64,000 nt of DNA, from assembly GCF_034067285.1 (NCBI RefSeq), contig NZ_CP139286.1:434001-498000 (forward strand), written 5' to 3'. The notes beneath the pieces were generated by a model. It searched no databases. It was not told the DNA's origin and saw only the letters and a program-made list of their open reading frames with translations. How positions within the stretch are numbered: the stretch's first letter is position 1; each line of letters starts with the position of its first letter. The translations under genes and the position numbers were made by a program. Shown here piece by piece: positions 17,763-26,895 of this stretch. Source of the DNA: Acinetobacter pittii. GTDB taxonomy: Bacteria; Pseudomonadota; Gammaproteobacteria; Pseudomonadales; Moraxellaceae.

Positions 17763-17785
17763 CTTAAATTAAAGTATCGGTTATA

Positions 17786-17819
17786 TAAAAAAGCCTTCCT
17801 AAACGGAGGGCTTTTTTTA
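17786..17819 (+). terminator. terminator after the TRAP permease gene
   Basis: Stem AAGCCTTCC/GGAGGGCTT (one G-T pair) around TAAAC, followed by seven T residues. A few tens of bases after the stop. Confidence 0.85.
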
Positions 17820-17875
17820 TAAGTAGATTGAGTAAATTTAGAAAAAGATAATTAATACTATTTTTAAATCCAAAT

Positions 17876-17909
17876 AAAAAAGCTAAAGATAGATGACTTT
17901 AGCTTTTTT
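17876..17909. terminator. terminator for the minus-strand prlC operon (bidirectional)
   Basis: Perfect 13-bp stem (17876-17888 with 17897-17909, AAAAAAGCTAAAG/CTTTAGCTTTTTT), 8-base loop. On the minus strand it follows the 17927 gene and ends in a T-run. Confidence 0.85.
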
Positions 17910-17926
17910 AAGAGTCCGCTCAAAAA

Positions 17927-18352
17927 CTATTGCTGTTTAAGCTGAGCTTCAAGCAATTTAACTTGTTCTTCTTTGAGTTTAGCTAATTGATCAGCATCAG
18001 CATGCTGAGCTTTTAAGGTGGATTCCTGTTCTTTTAACTGGCGTTGGATATCTTCAAGTTTTGACACTTCTTCTTTTGCTAAAGACTCTTGGGCTGGTAC
18101 AGGTTCTTTAAGCATATTCTCACTGACAAGTTGCTGAGAACTTGCATTTTCAGCTAAGGGTTCAGAGCTTGGTGATGGATCAGCAGGTTGAGCAGGAGCG
18201 GGCGTCGATACTGGTTGAGGATCAACCAGTGGTGCTGACGACTCAGTTTTTTTAAAAAACCATTGTGCTGCAAAAAAAAGCACTACGAGAATGCTTAAGC
18301 CCCCAATTAAAATCCATAATAATTTTGAGTTTTGTTTTCTTTGTAGTGGCAT
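17927..18352 (-). CDS. hypothetical membrane-anchored coiled-coil protein
   Basis: 141 residues, not recognised. There is a short basic N-terminus, one transmembrane helix (about 12-33), a Pro/Ser/Ala-rich linker (about 37-75) and a charged C-terminal coiled coil (about 85-141) rich in Glu, Lys, Gln and Leu. The likely topology is an inner-membrane anchor with a periplasmic tail. It lies 11 bases after yheV on the same strand and is probably the last gene of a prlC-yheV operon. No function can be assigned. Confidence 0.7.
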   Translation of the reverse strand: MPLQRKQNSKLLWILIGGLSILVVLFFAAQWFFKKTESSAPLVDPQPVSTPAPAQPADPSPSSEPLAENASSQQLVSENMLKEPVPAQESLAKEEVSKLEDIQRQLKEQESTLKAQHADADQLAKLKEEQVKLLEAQLKQQ

Positions 18353-18363
18353 GTTTAAGACCT

Positions 18364-18573
18364 TTAGTCGGGACGACGTGGCTTGAACTGTATTACCCCA
18401 ATTTCATCAGGTATAGCGGGCGTCTCAGGCTCATCAACATGAGTTGGACGATTTTCGCTATAACCGCATTCAATACATTCAATCCATTCATCTTCTGCGG
18501 TGGTTAGCATGACAATCCGATCCATGGCTTCACATTTTGGACATTTTGCCCCAGCAATGAAACGTTTTTTCAT
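18364..18573 (-). CDS. yheV: YheV-family putative zinc ribbon protein
   Basis: 69 residues starting MKKRFIAGAKCPKCEAMD. Two Cys pairs (CPKC and ECIEC) form a zinc-ribbon-like arrangement. The sequence matches E. coli YheV, which also follows prlC. I take ATG at 18573 because TTAGGGTG is correctly spaced before it and family members begin here; an upstream GTG at 18591 would add six residues. Function of the family is unknown. Confidence 0.85.
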   Translation of the reverse strand: MKKRFIAGAKCPKCEAMDRIVMLTTAEDEWIECIECGYSENRPTHVDEPETPAIPDEIGVIQFKPRRPD

Positions 18574-18613
18574 CTTTATCACCCTAACCACACGATCAAT
18601 TTAGGCCCATAGT

Positions 18614-20653
18614 TTAAGCGGTTTTGTTGTCATTCGTCCAACCTTGATGACGTAACAACGCGTCAATTTTAGGTTCGCGCCCACGGAAATTAACAAATGC
18701 CTTAAGCGCGGTGTCTTTTCCACCCACAGCTAAAATTGCCTGACGGAATTCTTTACCTGTTTGAGTGTTAAAAATACCTTCATTTTCAAAACGATCAAAC
18801 GCATCACTTGCTAAGACTTCTGCCCATTTGTAAGAGTAATAACCCGCGGCATAACCACCAGCAAAAATATGACTAAAACTATGTTGGAAACGATTGTAGT
18901 CGACAGTAGGAACGACTGCATACTGCTTACGAATGTCGTTTAAGGTCTGCTGAATTTGCTCACTGTTTAGCGCAGGCGTTTTTGTGTGAATGGTCAAGTC
19001 AAACAACGCAAATTCAAGCTGACGCAAAGTTTGCATACCAGATTGGAAGAATCGGGCATTTAATAAAGCATCTAGTAATTCTTGTGGCAAAGTTTGTTTA
19101 CTATCGATGTGTTCACTTAGTACATCTAGGCTTTCTTTATCCCATGACCAGAATTCCATAAATTGACTTGGTAGCTCTACTGCATCCCAAGCAACACCGT
19201 GCGTTCCTGCAACCGAGATGTTATCTACCTCTGTTAGCATGTGATGTAAACCATGTCCGAACTCGTGGAATAAAGTAATCACTTCGTCATGAGTCAATAA
19301 AGCAGGTTGATCACCTACCGGAGGGGTGAAATTACACACCATATAGCAAATTGGTTTTTGTAAGCCATGAAGCGTCTGCATGCGTGAGCGGAAACCATTC
19401 ATCCATGCGCCACCACGTTTGCCCGTACGAGCATAGATGTCAAAGAAGAATCCACCAATCACTTGGCCTTGGTCTTCTAATTCAAAATAACGTGCATCTG
19501 GATGCCAAACAGGTGCTTGTCTTTCGATAATATTAATGCCGTATAGGCGCTGCACAATCTGGAATAATCCCTGAAGAACTTTAGGTGCAGGGAAATAAGG
19601 TTTTAAAGCTTCTTGAGATAAGTTGAATTGTTGCTGTTTAAGCTTTTCAGAATAGTACGTTGTATCCCAAGGTTTGAGTTCATCCACACCATCTTGTTTG
19701 GCAATTTCTTGAAGTTCCGCAACTTCTTGTAGCGCAGGAGCACGTGCATGTTCTGCTAGATCAACCAAAAACTCATGTACTGTTTTTACGTCTGGCGCCA
19801 TTTTGCTTGCCAGAGAATATTCAGCATAGTTATTGAAACCAAGTAGTTTCGCCATTTCCTGACGAAGACTCAAAATTTCTTCCATAATTTTGCTGTTATC
19901 AAACTCAGTTTGTTCAGACTGATCAGATGCGCGAGTTACATAAGCTCTATAAAGCTCTTCACGCAATGCACGGTCATCTGCATAAGTCATGATCGCAAAA
20001 TATGCTGGGAAATCGAGAGTTGCTACAGCTTGGTCGAGTTCACGTTGTTTGCCGTACTGTTTTAATAGCTCAATATTACTTTCTGGAAGGCCTTTTAACT
20101 GATCTTCGGTAAGTGGTTTAAAGTAAGCCTGTGTTGCATCAAGTACGTGGTTTGAAAAATCAGAAGAAAGCTGTGAAAGACGTGCAGAAATCTCTGCATA
20201 ACGTTTTTTCTCTTCACCCTCTAAGGCTACACCAGAAAGTTTAAAGTCACGTAAAGCGAGGCGAATAGCACTTTGTTGGGCTGGGCTAAGCGATGTATAA
20301 CCTTGATCATCATGGATGTGTTGATATGTCTGATAAAGCGCCGTGTGTTGACCAAGCTGAGTGTAATATTCACTCAATGCCGGTAATAAGGATTGATAAG
20401 CTTCTCTCGTTTCTACATTACTCATTACCGCATTTAAATGCGATAAAACGCCCCATGATTCACTCAGATTATTTTCAAGCGTATCGACTTGCTCAAGTAC
20501 GGAAAGTTGCTGTGCTCTATCTGTAGGTGCAGCTGTAAGAGTATTTAAAAATTCCTGGCCTGCCTGAATCGCTTGCTGAATATCTTGTTTTAAATTTTCT
20601 AATTTAATTTGGTCAAAACGCGGAGTTGGTAAAGTCGCTTGCTGTAAAGTCAT
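18614..20653 (-). CDS. prlC: oligopeptidase A (M3 metallopeptidase)
   Basis: 679 residues, cytoplasmic zinc peptidase that degrades short peptides, including cleaved signal peptides. The M3 zinc motif HEFGHGLHH (HExxH type) lies near residue 465; TPPVGDQPALLTHDEV just before it and VPTVDYNRFQHSFSHIFAGGYAAGYYSYKWAE after it are typical. The start MTLQQATLPTPRF aligns with the E. coli N-terminus; the frame could begin five codons earlier (20668), and neither start has a good ribosome binding site. Followed by yheV as in E. coli. Confidence 0.93.
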   Translation of the reverse strand: MTLQQATLPTPRFDQIKLENLKQDIQQAIQAGQEFLNTLTAAPTDRAQQLSVLEQVDTLENNLSESWGVLSHLNAVMSNVETREAYQSLLPALSEYYTQLGQHTALYQTYQHIHDDQGYTSLSPAQQSAIRLALRDFKLSGVALEGEEKKRYAEISARLSQLSSDFSNHVLDATQAYFKPLTEDQLKGLPESNIELLKQYGKQRELDQAVATLDFPAYFAIMTYADDRALREELYRAYVTRASDQSEQTEFDNSKIMEEILSLRQEMAKLLGFNNYAEYSLASKMAPDVKTVHEFLVDLAEHARAPALQEVAELQEIAKQDGVDELKPWDTTYYSEKLKQQQFNLSQEALKPYFPAPKVLQGLFQIVQRLYGINIIERQAPVWHPDARYFELEDQGQVIGGFFFDIYARTGKRGGAWMNGFRSRMQTLHGLQKPICYMVCNFTPPVGDQPALLTHDEVITLFHEFGHGLHHMLTEVDNISVAGTHGVAWDAVELPSQFMEFWSWDKESLDVLSEHIDSKQTLPQELLDALLNARFFQSGMQTLRQLEFALFDLTIHTKTPALNSEQIQQTLNDIRKQYAVVPTVDYNRFQHSFSHIFAGGYAAGYYSYKWAEVLASDAFDRFENEGIFNTQTGKEFRQAILAVGGKDTALKAFVNFRGREPKIDALLRHQGWTNDNKTA

Positions 20654-20751
20654 TGCTAATAGCCACATTATTTTTTAAACATGGTATTAGATGTAGGTCC
20701 TCTCAAGCCGGAAATCAAGCTTAATGTGTAAAATAACCCTTTTTAAAAAGA

Positions 20752-20777
20752 AATAAGCCTCCTATTGGAGACTTATT
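20752..20777 (-). terminator. probable terminator of rnr
   Basis: Stem 20752-20762 with 20767-20777 (AATAAGCCTCC/GGAGACTTATT, one mismatch), 4-base loop. On the minus strand it follows rnr and is trailed by a T-rich stretch (TTTCTTTTT). Confidence 0.6.
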
Positions 20778-20803
20778 ACTGAAACGTGATAATTATTTAC
20801 CCA

Positions 20804-23221
20804 CTATTCTGTCTTTGATTTTGCATTCGACTTTTTCTTTTTAGGCTTAGATTTCTTCTTCACCTTCTCTGGTTTAGCCTCAGCTTTTACTGAGGTTTTT
20901 TTACCAGATTTTTTGGTGTAAGAACTTGGCTTACTTTTTTCTTTCTTTTTATGAACAGGTCTTTCACCATCACTGCTGACGGTTGGTTTGCTAAAGACCT
21001 CTTCGTTAGCCTGAGCAGCTGTTTTAGTGGTGCGTGGTGCACGGCTGCGAACTACTCGGCCTGCATGGGTAACTTGTTTAATAAGCTGAAAGTCAATTTT
21101 ACGTTCTTCTAGATTGACACCAGCAACCTGAATTTTAACTTCATCGCCTAGACCAAAGACTTGACCACGATTTTGACCTACCAGATTTTGGCTCGCTTGG
21201 TCATAAATAAAGAAGTCATCGCCGAGTTGGCTAATATGAATCATACCATCGACATATAGATCTTTCAGTGTCACAAACAAACCAAATTCGGTTACCGCAC
21301 TCACAATACCAATAAACTCATCCCCTAAATGCTGTTGCATGTAGTGGCACTTCAACCAAGTCGTTACGCTGCGAGATGCTTCATCAGCACGGCGTTCTGT
21401 TTGAGAGAAATGTTCACCTGCATCATCTAGTGCAGCACCAGAGAGTGGATAAGGCTTTTGTTTGAGATGTGCTTTAATGGCACGGTGCAATAATAAATCT
21501 GGGTAACGACGGATTGGCGAAGTGAAATGTGTATAAGCTTCATAAGCCAAACCATAGTGCCCTGCATTTTTTGCGCCATAATAAGCTTGCATCATTGAGC
21601 GTAATAAAACGGCATGAATGCTTGGTGCATCAATACGATCTTTGGTTGCTTCAATAACTCTTTGGTAGTCCGCTTGAGTTGGCTGGTCAGGGAAGGGTAG
21701 ACCCAGTAATTTTACGAAGTCTTTTACTTTCTGAATACGTGAAAACTCTGGAGCTTCGTGCACGCGATATAACATTGGAACATCATGTTCTAATGCATAT
21801 TCTGCGGCAGCAACGTTAGCAAGTAACATACATTCTTCAATGAGCTTATGTGCTTCATTACGTGTACGTGGCAAAATTTCTTTAATCCCGCCTAGCTCAT
21901 CAAAAGTCATGTAGGTTTCAATGGTTTCAAATTCCATTGCATGACGATCAGCACGTAAATTTTTCAAAATCTGATAAAGCTGGAAAAGCGTATTTAAAGA
22001 TTTATGAACATCACGATCTTTTGGAATCGCATCTGTGGCGCCGTCAAAATATTGTGCTACCTGTGTATAGGTCAAACGTGCTTTTGAATGCATGACTGAT
22101 GGATAAAACTCATAACCTGTTACACGGCCTGTACGAGAGAGTTTTAAGTCACAGACCATACATAAACGGTCTACATGAGGGTTCAGAGAGCACAAACCGT
22201 TTGACAAAGCCTCTGGTAGCATCGGTAATACAAAGTGTGGGAAGTATACCGAAGTACCTCGTTCCTCAGCTTCTTCATTGAGGGCTGAGTCTAAGCGGAC
22301 ATAATGACTCACATCGGCAATTGCGACGACTACACGGTAACCACCGCCTGGACGTTTTTCTGCATAAACCGCATCATCAAAATCTCGAGCATCTTCACCA
22401 TCGATCGTAACTAATGCTAAATCTCTTAAATCAATACGGCCTTCACGATCTTGAGCGGATGGCTCTTTAAAACTTTCAGCTTCTTTTAAGACTTGATCTG
22501 GAAACTCATATGGCAAACCAAATTCAAGAATGGTCTGTGGAATAATAATTTCTGTATCAGCTTTATCGGCCATAGACTGAATAATATGCGCCGTCGCAAA
22601 CTCTTCACGAGTTGGATAACTATCTATTGCGACACGTAGCATATCGCCAACATTTGCTTTAGCGTGTGTTACCAATTCTTTTTCTAAAGGAATAGGTTGG
22701 TGCTGATTTGGATTGTTGGGTTGAATAAAATATTCGCCATCGTGAACTGACAATTTACCAATTAATTGTTTAACACGATGCTGTAAAACTTCTGTGATAA
22801 AACCCCATGGTTTACCTTTACGGTCAACCGAAGTCTGGCGCACTCTAACTCGGTCACCATTAAACACTAAACGTAATTCGCGTTCAGGAAGTAAAAGATC
22901 AGTTTGACCATCAATATGTGCCGTACCTAAACCTTTACTATTAATATAAACAGTTGCTTCATAGGTTGGTTGATCTGCCACCAACTGAAATTTAAAACCG
23001 TCTTTCATGATTTGGCCGTCACGAACCATGGCACTTAAGCGGTGACTTAGAGCTTCAATACTTTTTTGGTCATGAATATTAAAATGATCGACAAGTTCTG
23101 CATGAGATTGCGGTGTCTGCAATTGTTCCAATGTATCTAAAATAAGAGTACGGCTTGGAATAGGATTGTCATAACGTTCAGCTTCAGCTTTCGCTTCGGG
23201 GTCAGCCCAGTTTTTTGTCAT
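20804..23221 (-). CDS. rnr: ribonuclease R
   Basis: 805 residues, 3'-to-5' exoribonuclease able to unwind structured RNA. In order: winged-helix N-terminus (NPIPSRTLILDTL), cold-shock domains, the RNB catalytic domain with TIDGEDARDFDDAVYA (metal-binding Asp cluster), an S1 domain (DEFIGIVSAVTEFGLFVTL) and a long Lys-rich tail after about residue 730. I start at ATG 23221 (MTKNWADPEAK), closest to the E. coli start; a GTG five codons earlier (23236) is possible. Likely monocistronic. Confidence 0.94.
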   Translation of the reverse strand: MTKNWADPEAKAEAERYDNPIPSRTLILDTLEQLQTPQSHAELVDHFNIHDQKSIEALSHRLSAMVRDGQIMKDGFKFQLVADQPTYEATVYINSKGLGTAHIDGQTDLLLPERELRLVFNGDRVRVRQTSVDRKGKPWGFITEVLQHRVKQLIGKLSVHDGEYFIQPNNPNQHQPIPLEKELVTHAKANVGDMLRVAIDSYPTREEFATAHIIQSMADKADTEIIIPQTILEFGLPYEFPDQVLKEAESFKEPSAQDREGRIDLRDLALVTIDGEDARDFDDAVYAEKRPGGGYRVVVAIADVSHYVRLDSALNEEAEERGTSVYFPHFVLPMLPEALSNGLCSLNPHVDRLCMVCDLKLSRTGRVTGYEFYPSVMHSKARLTYTQVAQYFDGATDAIPKDRDVHKSLNTLFQLYQILKNLRADRHAMEFETIETYMTFDELGGIKEILPRTRNEAHKLIEECMLLANVAAAEYALEHDVPMLYRVHEAPEFSRIQKVKDFVKLLGLPFPDQPTQADYQRVIEATKDRIDAPSIHAVLLRSMMQAYYGAKNAGHYGLAYEAYTHFTSPIRRYPDLLLHRAIKAHLKQKPYPLSGAALDDAGEHFSQTERRADEASRSVTTWLKCHYMQQHLGDEFIGIVSAVTEFGLFVTLKDLYVDGMIHISQLGDDFFIYDQASQNLVGQNRGQVFGLGDEVKIQVAGVNLEERKIDFQLIKQVTHAGRVVRSRAPRTTKTAAQANEEVFSKPTVSSDGERPVHKKKEKSKPSSYTKKSGKKTSVKAEAKPEKVKKKSKPKKKKSNAKSKTE

Positions 23222-23440
23222 GTCGTTTGGTTTCACGCTTGGCAGATAAGTTTAGCATAAGTCATGCAGACCCGAACTGCACGTTTAGGTTTGCAATAAT
23301 GTGTTATGCACTACAGTATTTTGATGAAGAAATAATATCTATCTTAACAAGCGTTTGATCGAAAAAGACGAAAATAATGAGGAAATTGCTTAAAAAATAA
23401 TTCATTGAACTAAAAAACAAGAAAATTTCACTATGATGAC

Positions 23441-23469
23441 TTGAACAATAGGGTTTTAGTTTGTATTAT
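23441..23469 (+). promoter_or_regulatory. promoter of the tRNA-Ser / tRNA-Arg cluster
   Basis: TTGAAC (23441-23446), 17-base spacer, TATTAT (23464-23469), then a GC-rich discriminator (GGCGGC) as in stringently controlled stable-RNA promoters. tRNA-Ser starts 13 bases later. Confidence 0.8.
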
Positions 23470-23482
23470 GGCGGCTCGTTCC

Positions 23483-23573
23483 GGTGAGGTGGATGAGTGG
23501 CTGAAATCACTTCCCTGCTAAGGAAGCATACCTATTACTGGTATCGAGGGTTCGAATCCCTCTCTCACCGCCA
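23483..23573 (+). tRNA. tRNA-Ser (anticodon GCT)
   Basis: 91 bases with a long variable arm, a class II tRNA. Anticodon loop CTGCTAA inside stem CTTCC/GGAAG. The acceptor stem GGTGAGG/TCTCACC closes with one G-T pair, and the CCA is encoded. Reads AGC/AGT codons. Confidence 0.95.
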
Positions 23574-23583
23574 TTTACTTAAT

Positions 23584-23660
23584 GCGCTCATAGCTCAGCT
23601 GGATAGAGCACTTGGCTACGAACTAAGGGGTCGGGAGTTCGAATCTCTCTGAGCGCACCA
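23584..23660 (+). tRNA. tRNA-Arg (anticodon ACG), copy 1
   Basis: 77 bases, acceptor GCGCTCA/TGAGCGC, anticodon loop CTACGAA, encoded CCA. The A34 is normally edited to inosine by TadA so that CGT/CGC/CGA are read. Ten bases after tRNA-Ser, so co-transcribed. Confidence 0.95.
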
Positions 23661-23699
23661 AGTAAAACAGAACGAATCGCTGAAAGGCACACAAGTTAC

Positions 23700-23776
23700 G
23701 CGCTCATAGCTCAGCTGGATAGAGCACTTGGCTACGAACTAAGGGGTCGGGAGTTCGAATCTCTCTGAGCGCACCA
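23700..23776 (+). tRNA. tRNA-Arg (anticodon ACG), copy 2
   Basis: Identical 77-base sequence to copy 1, 39 bases further on. It is followed by a short conserved flank and the terminator. Confidence 0.95.
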
Positions 23777-23788
23777 ACTTGAAGAATT

Positions 23789-23812
23789 AACCGCTTTTAT
23801 AGCGGTTTTTTT
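23789..23812 (+). terminator. terminator of the tRNA cluster
   Basis: AACCGC/GCGGTT stem with a 7-base loop and a T-run to 23812. Nearly the same unit recurs after the third tRNA-Arg at 27502. Confidence 0.85.
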
Positions 23813-23882
23813 GTGCCTGTTTTTTAGTACTTTAAAAAAATCTAAATTTATAACTTTTTAATTATATTAGAGATAATCATAA

Positions 23883-24476
23883 ATGAACTTAGCTTTATTT
23901 GACTTTGACGGCACGATTACTCATAGCGACACATTCAGCCTATTTCTTAAATTTTCTTTAAACAAAAAAACTCAAATAGTCGGTGGTATTCGTCTTGCAC
24001 CTTATATAGCGGGTTATAAGCTTGGATGGGTAACTGATAGAACTATTCGAACTAAACTTTGCCAAGTGGGATATGCGGGCTATGATGCAGATGCCCTAAA
24101 AGTTAGGGGACAAGAGTTTGCTAAAAATGTGCTTCCTATCTGTGTGCGTGAAAATGCTTTGGAACGTATTCTCTGGCATAAACAACAAGGCGATCAGATT
24201 GTTGTCGTCTCTGCATCATTGGGCGTTTATTTAGAAAGTTGGTGCCAGTCTTTAGGTTTAGATGTTATATGCAATCAACTTGAAATACGTGATGGTATTT
24301 TGACGGGTGATTTTATTAATGGCGATTGTGGTTATTTAGAAAAAGTAAATAGAATAAAAAATAAATATGATTTAAGCCAATATTCTAAAATTTATGCTTA
24401 TGGTGATACACCTAATGATTATGCAATGTTAGAGCTGGCGCATAAGAAATATTATAGATGGCAAGAAGTGAATTAA
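23883..24476 (+). CDS. HAD-IB family phosphatase (SerB-like fold)
   Basis: 197 residues. HAD motif I DFDGT (nucleophile Asp7, Asp9), motif II Ser110 in VVVSAS, Lys near 155, and motif IV GDTPND (174-179) are all present, so catalysis is expected. The size and the SerB-like cap suggest a phosphomonoesterase acting on a small metabolite, but it is not the housekeeping SerB. Substrate unknown. It lies alone between the tRNA terminator and the convergent repeat-protein gene, inside the segment bounded by tRNA-Arg copies. Confidence 0.85.
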   Translation: MNLALFDFDGTITHSDTFSLFLKFSLNKKTQIVGGIRLAPYIAGYKLGWVTDRTIRTKLCQVGYAGYDADALKVRGQEFAKNVLPICVRENALERILWHKQQGDQIVVVSASLGVYLESWCQSLGLDVICNQLEIRDGILTGDFINGDCGYLEKVNRIKNKYDLSQYSKIYAYGDTPNDYAMLELAHKKYYRWQEVN

Positions 24477-24495
24477 TATTTAAAAATATATTAAT

Positions 24496-24528
24496 AAAGA
24501 AAGCCACTTATGAGAAGTGGCTTTCTTT
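24496..24528. terminator. bidirectional terminator between the HAD and repeat-protein genes
   Basis: Perfect 14-bp stem (24496-24509 with 24515-24528), 5-base loop, A-run before and T-run after. Serves both convergent genes. Confidence 0.9.
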
Positions 24529-24540
24529 TAATGGCTTATA

Positions 24541-26835
24541 TTAAACAGTATTGAAAGAGTTTTCTAAGAAACTATCAGTAAGTAATGATGTCGGTACGAT
24601 AGTATGCGTTGTGTTGGTTACGCTAGATACTGTAGACGTCACGCCACCAAGTAAACTGCCACCAGTTAATCCGCCCAGTAAATTAGAAATAACATCTAAG
24701 CCGCCTTCACCAGTAACGCCACCCGTTAAGCTACCAACGATGTCTGTAACGATGCCGATAGGGTTATCTGTACCGCCAGTCACACCACCAGTTAACCCAC
24801 CGAGGAGGTCGGTCACTACACCAAGAGAGCTATCACCACCAACGCTACCTGTTAAGCCACCAAGTAAATCGGTTAGTAGGCCGAGTGAGCTATCTCCACC
24901 AGTTGCTCCACCAATAGTACCAGTTAATCCGCCAATGATTTCTGTAACTAAACCGGTAGCAGTTGTACCATTTGTAATCAGCGTATCGAGAATACCGGTA
25001 GCAGATTCAGTAGCACCTTGAATATCACCACCAACTAAATCAGAAACTACCTCAAGTGCACCGTTAACTGTGTCGCGAGAAGTTTCAAAAGTTAATGTGC
25101 CGAGGTCGGCAATTTCAGAAACTGGGTGTTCTGCTTGTGGAAGGACGCCGATAATTGTATCTGCAACTGTATCAATGCCAGTGTTGATAATTTCAGTTTT
25201 TAGGCTTTCTACGCCCTGAAGAATATCAATACCGCCTTGAACGACATCAATCACAGGTGAGATTGGAGAAGTACCGCCACCGATGCCACCAGTTACACCG
25301 CCGATAATGTCAGTAATCACTTCAAGTGGGTTGCCGTCAACGCCACCAGTTACACCACCAATAATATCGGTAATTACTTCAAGTGGGTTACCGTCAACAC
25401 CACCAGTTACACCACCAATAATGTCAGTAATTACTTCAAGTGGGTTACCGTCAATACCGCCAGTTACACCACCGATAATATCGGTAATCACTTCAAGTGG
25501 ATTGCCATCAACACCGCCAGTTACACCACCGATAATATCGGTAATCACATCAAGTGGACTTCCATCAACACCACCAGTTGCGCCACCGATAATATTATTC
25601 ACAATTCCAGTTGCGGTTGTACCATTGGTGATAAGCGTGCCCAGAATACCTGTAGCAGATTCAGTAGCACCTTGGATATCACCGCCAACTAAATCAGAAA
25701 CTACCTCAAGTGCACCATTTACTGTGTCGCGAGAAGTTTCGAAAGTTAGTGTGCCAAGATCTGCTAGGTCTGAAACTGGATGTTCAGTTTGAGGAAGGAT
25801 ACCAATGATTGTGTCAGCAACAGTGTCGATGCCTGTATTGATAATTTCAGTTTTTAGGCTTTCTACACCCTGAAGTATATCAATACCGCCTTGAACGACA
25901 TCAATCACAGGTGAAATTGGAGATGTACCACCACCGATACCACCTGTAACACCGCCGATAATGTCAGTAATCACTTCAAGCGGGTTGCCATCAACGCCAC
26001 CAGTTACACCACCAATAATGTCAGTAATTACTTCAAGTGGGTTACCATCAACGCCACCAGTTACACCACCAATAATGTCGGTAATCACTTCAAGCGGGTT
26101 ACCTTCAACACCACCCGTTACGCCACCAACGACATCGGTAACGCTTCCGACCACGCCAGTAACAATACCAGTAGCAGTTGTGCCATTTGTAATCAGTGTA
26201 TCGAGAATACCAGTAGCAGATTCAGTAGCACCTTGAATATCACCGCCAACTAAATCAGAAACAACTTCAAGTGCACCGTTAACTGTGTCGCGAGAAGTTT
26301 CAAAAGTTAGTGTGCCGAGGTCGGCAATTTCAGAAACTGGATGTTCTGCTTGTGGAAGGACGCCGATAATTGTATCTGCAACTGTATCAATGCCAGTGTT
26401 GATAATTTCAGTTTTTAGGCTTTCTACACCCTGAAGAATATCAATACCGCCTTGAACGACATCAATCACAGGTGAAATTGGAGATGTACCACCAATTCCA
26501 CCTGTAACACCGCCGATAATATTAGTTACGGTTTCAAGAGGATTGCCACTACTAATTCCGCCAGTCACACCACCAATAATATTGGTTACAGTGTCAACCG
26601 GGCTTGTAGAACCAATACTACCTGTAACTGTGCCCACTGCATCAGAAACAAGACCAGTTGTGGTCGTTGTAAGTGTATTTGTTGCTGTAGATAGAGTGTC
26701 TGAAAGTAAGCCAGAAGTTGATATGTGACCATCAACAGTAGAGCCGCCCGTTACATTAGTATTCACCGATATAATATTGCCCAAATCTTGAGTAACTTTT
26801 GATATCGAAGAAACGAGATTTTTTAGTAAGAACAT
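24541..26835 (-). CDS. large Gly/Val/Thr-rich modular repeat protein
   Basis: 764 residues, not recognised as a named protein. A unique N-terminus (1-75) is followed by three near-identical modules of about 107 residues (117-223, 304-410, 522-628; each from TSPISPVIDVVQGG to NGTTATG). Between them lie tandem 19-residue units GNPLEVITDIIGGVTGGVD: three from residue 245 and five from 425. A more diverged LTGG-rich section (630-735) precedes the unique tail. No Sec signal, TM helix or Cys. The composition (low charge, Gly/Thr/Val/Ile, no Cys) resembles secreted adhesins or amyloid-like proteins, but this is inference. AGGAAA precedes the ATG. Confidence 0.8.
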   Translation of the reverse strand: MFLLKNLVSSISKVTQDLGNIISVNTNVTGGSTVDGHISTSGLLSDTLSTATNTLTTTTTGLVSDAVGTVTGSIGSTSPVDTVTNIIGGVTGGISSGNPLETVTNIIGGVTGGIGGTSPISPVIDVVQGGIDILQGVESLKTEIINTGIDTVADTIIGVLPQAEHPVSEIADLGTLTFETSRDTVNGALEVVSDLVGGDIQGATESATGILDTLITNGTTATGIVTGVVGSVTDVVGGVTGGVEGNPLEVITDIIGGVTGGVDGNPLEVITDIIGGVTGGVDGNPLEVITDIIGGVTGGIGGGTSPISPVIDVVQGGIDILQGVESLKTEIINTGIDTVADTIIGILPQTEHPVSDLADLGTLTFETSRDTVNGALEVVSDLVGGDIQGATESATGILGTLITNGTTATGIVNNIIGGATGGVDGSPLDVITDIIGGVTGGVDGNPLEVITDIIGGVTGGIDGNPLEVITDIIGGVTGGVDGNPLEVITDIIGGVTGGVDGNPLEVITDIIGGVTGGIGGGTSPISPVIDVVQGGIDILQGVESLKTEIINTGIDTVADTIIGVLPQAEHPVSEIADLGTLTFETSRDTVNGALEVVSDLVGGDIQGATESATGILDTLITNGTTATGLVTEIIGGLTGTIGGATGGDSSLGLLTDLLGGLTGSVGGDSSLGVVTDLLGGLTGGVTGGTDNPIGIVTDIVGSLTGGVTGEGGLDVISNLLGGLTGGSLLGGVTSTVSSVTNTTHTIVPTSLLTDSFLENSFNTV
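24952..26487 (-). repeat. three about 320-bp coding repeat modules
   Basis: Module positions are 26487-26167, 25926-25606 and 25272-24952. Protein differences are few (for instance VLPQAEHPVSEIAD versus ILPQTEHPVSDLAD in the middle copy), so they arose by duplication or are kept alike by gene conversion. Confidence 0.85.
25279..25563 (-). repeat. five tandem 57-bp repeats within the repeat-protein gene
   Basis: Five in-frame 57-bp units encode G(N/S)PL(E/D)VITDIIGGVTGG(V/I)D. A second array of three units lies at 25933-26103. Copies differ at silent third positions, which argues they are not very recent. A multiple of three per unit keeps the frame if the copy number changes. Confidence 0.85.
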
Positions 26836-26895
26836 TTCAGTCTATTTCCTATATAATTATGTATTTTTAAGTAAGTATTATTTATTGCGCGAGTT

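Noticed and set aside
25279..25563. Regular 57-bp repeats could suggest a CRISPR-like or satellite array
   Set aside because: Units abut with no spacers, stay in frame and encode one conserved peptide repeat.
24551..26728. Long open frames on the plus strand opposite the repeat-protein gene (for example 25283-25792), Pro/Thr/Ser-rich
   Set aside because: They are the mirror of the Gly/Val/Thr repeat codons on the minus strand, broken into pieces with no ribosome binding sites; the minus frame is continuous with a proper start.
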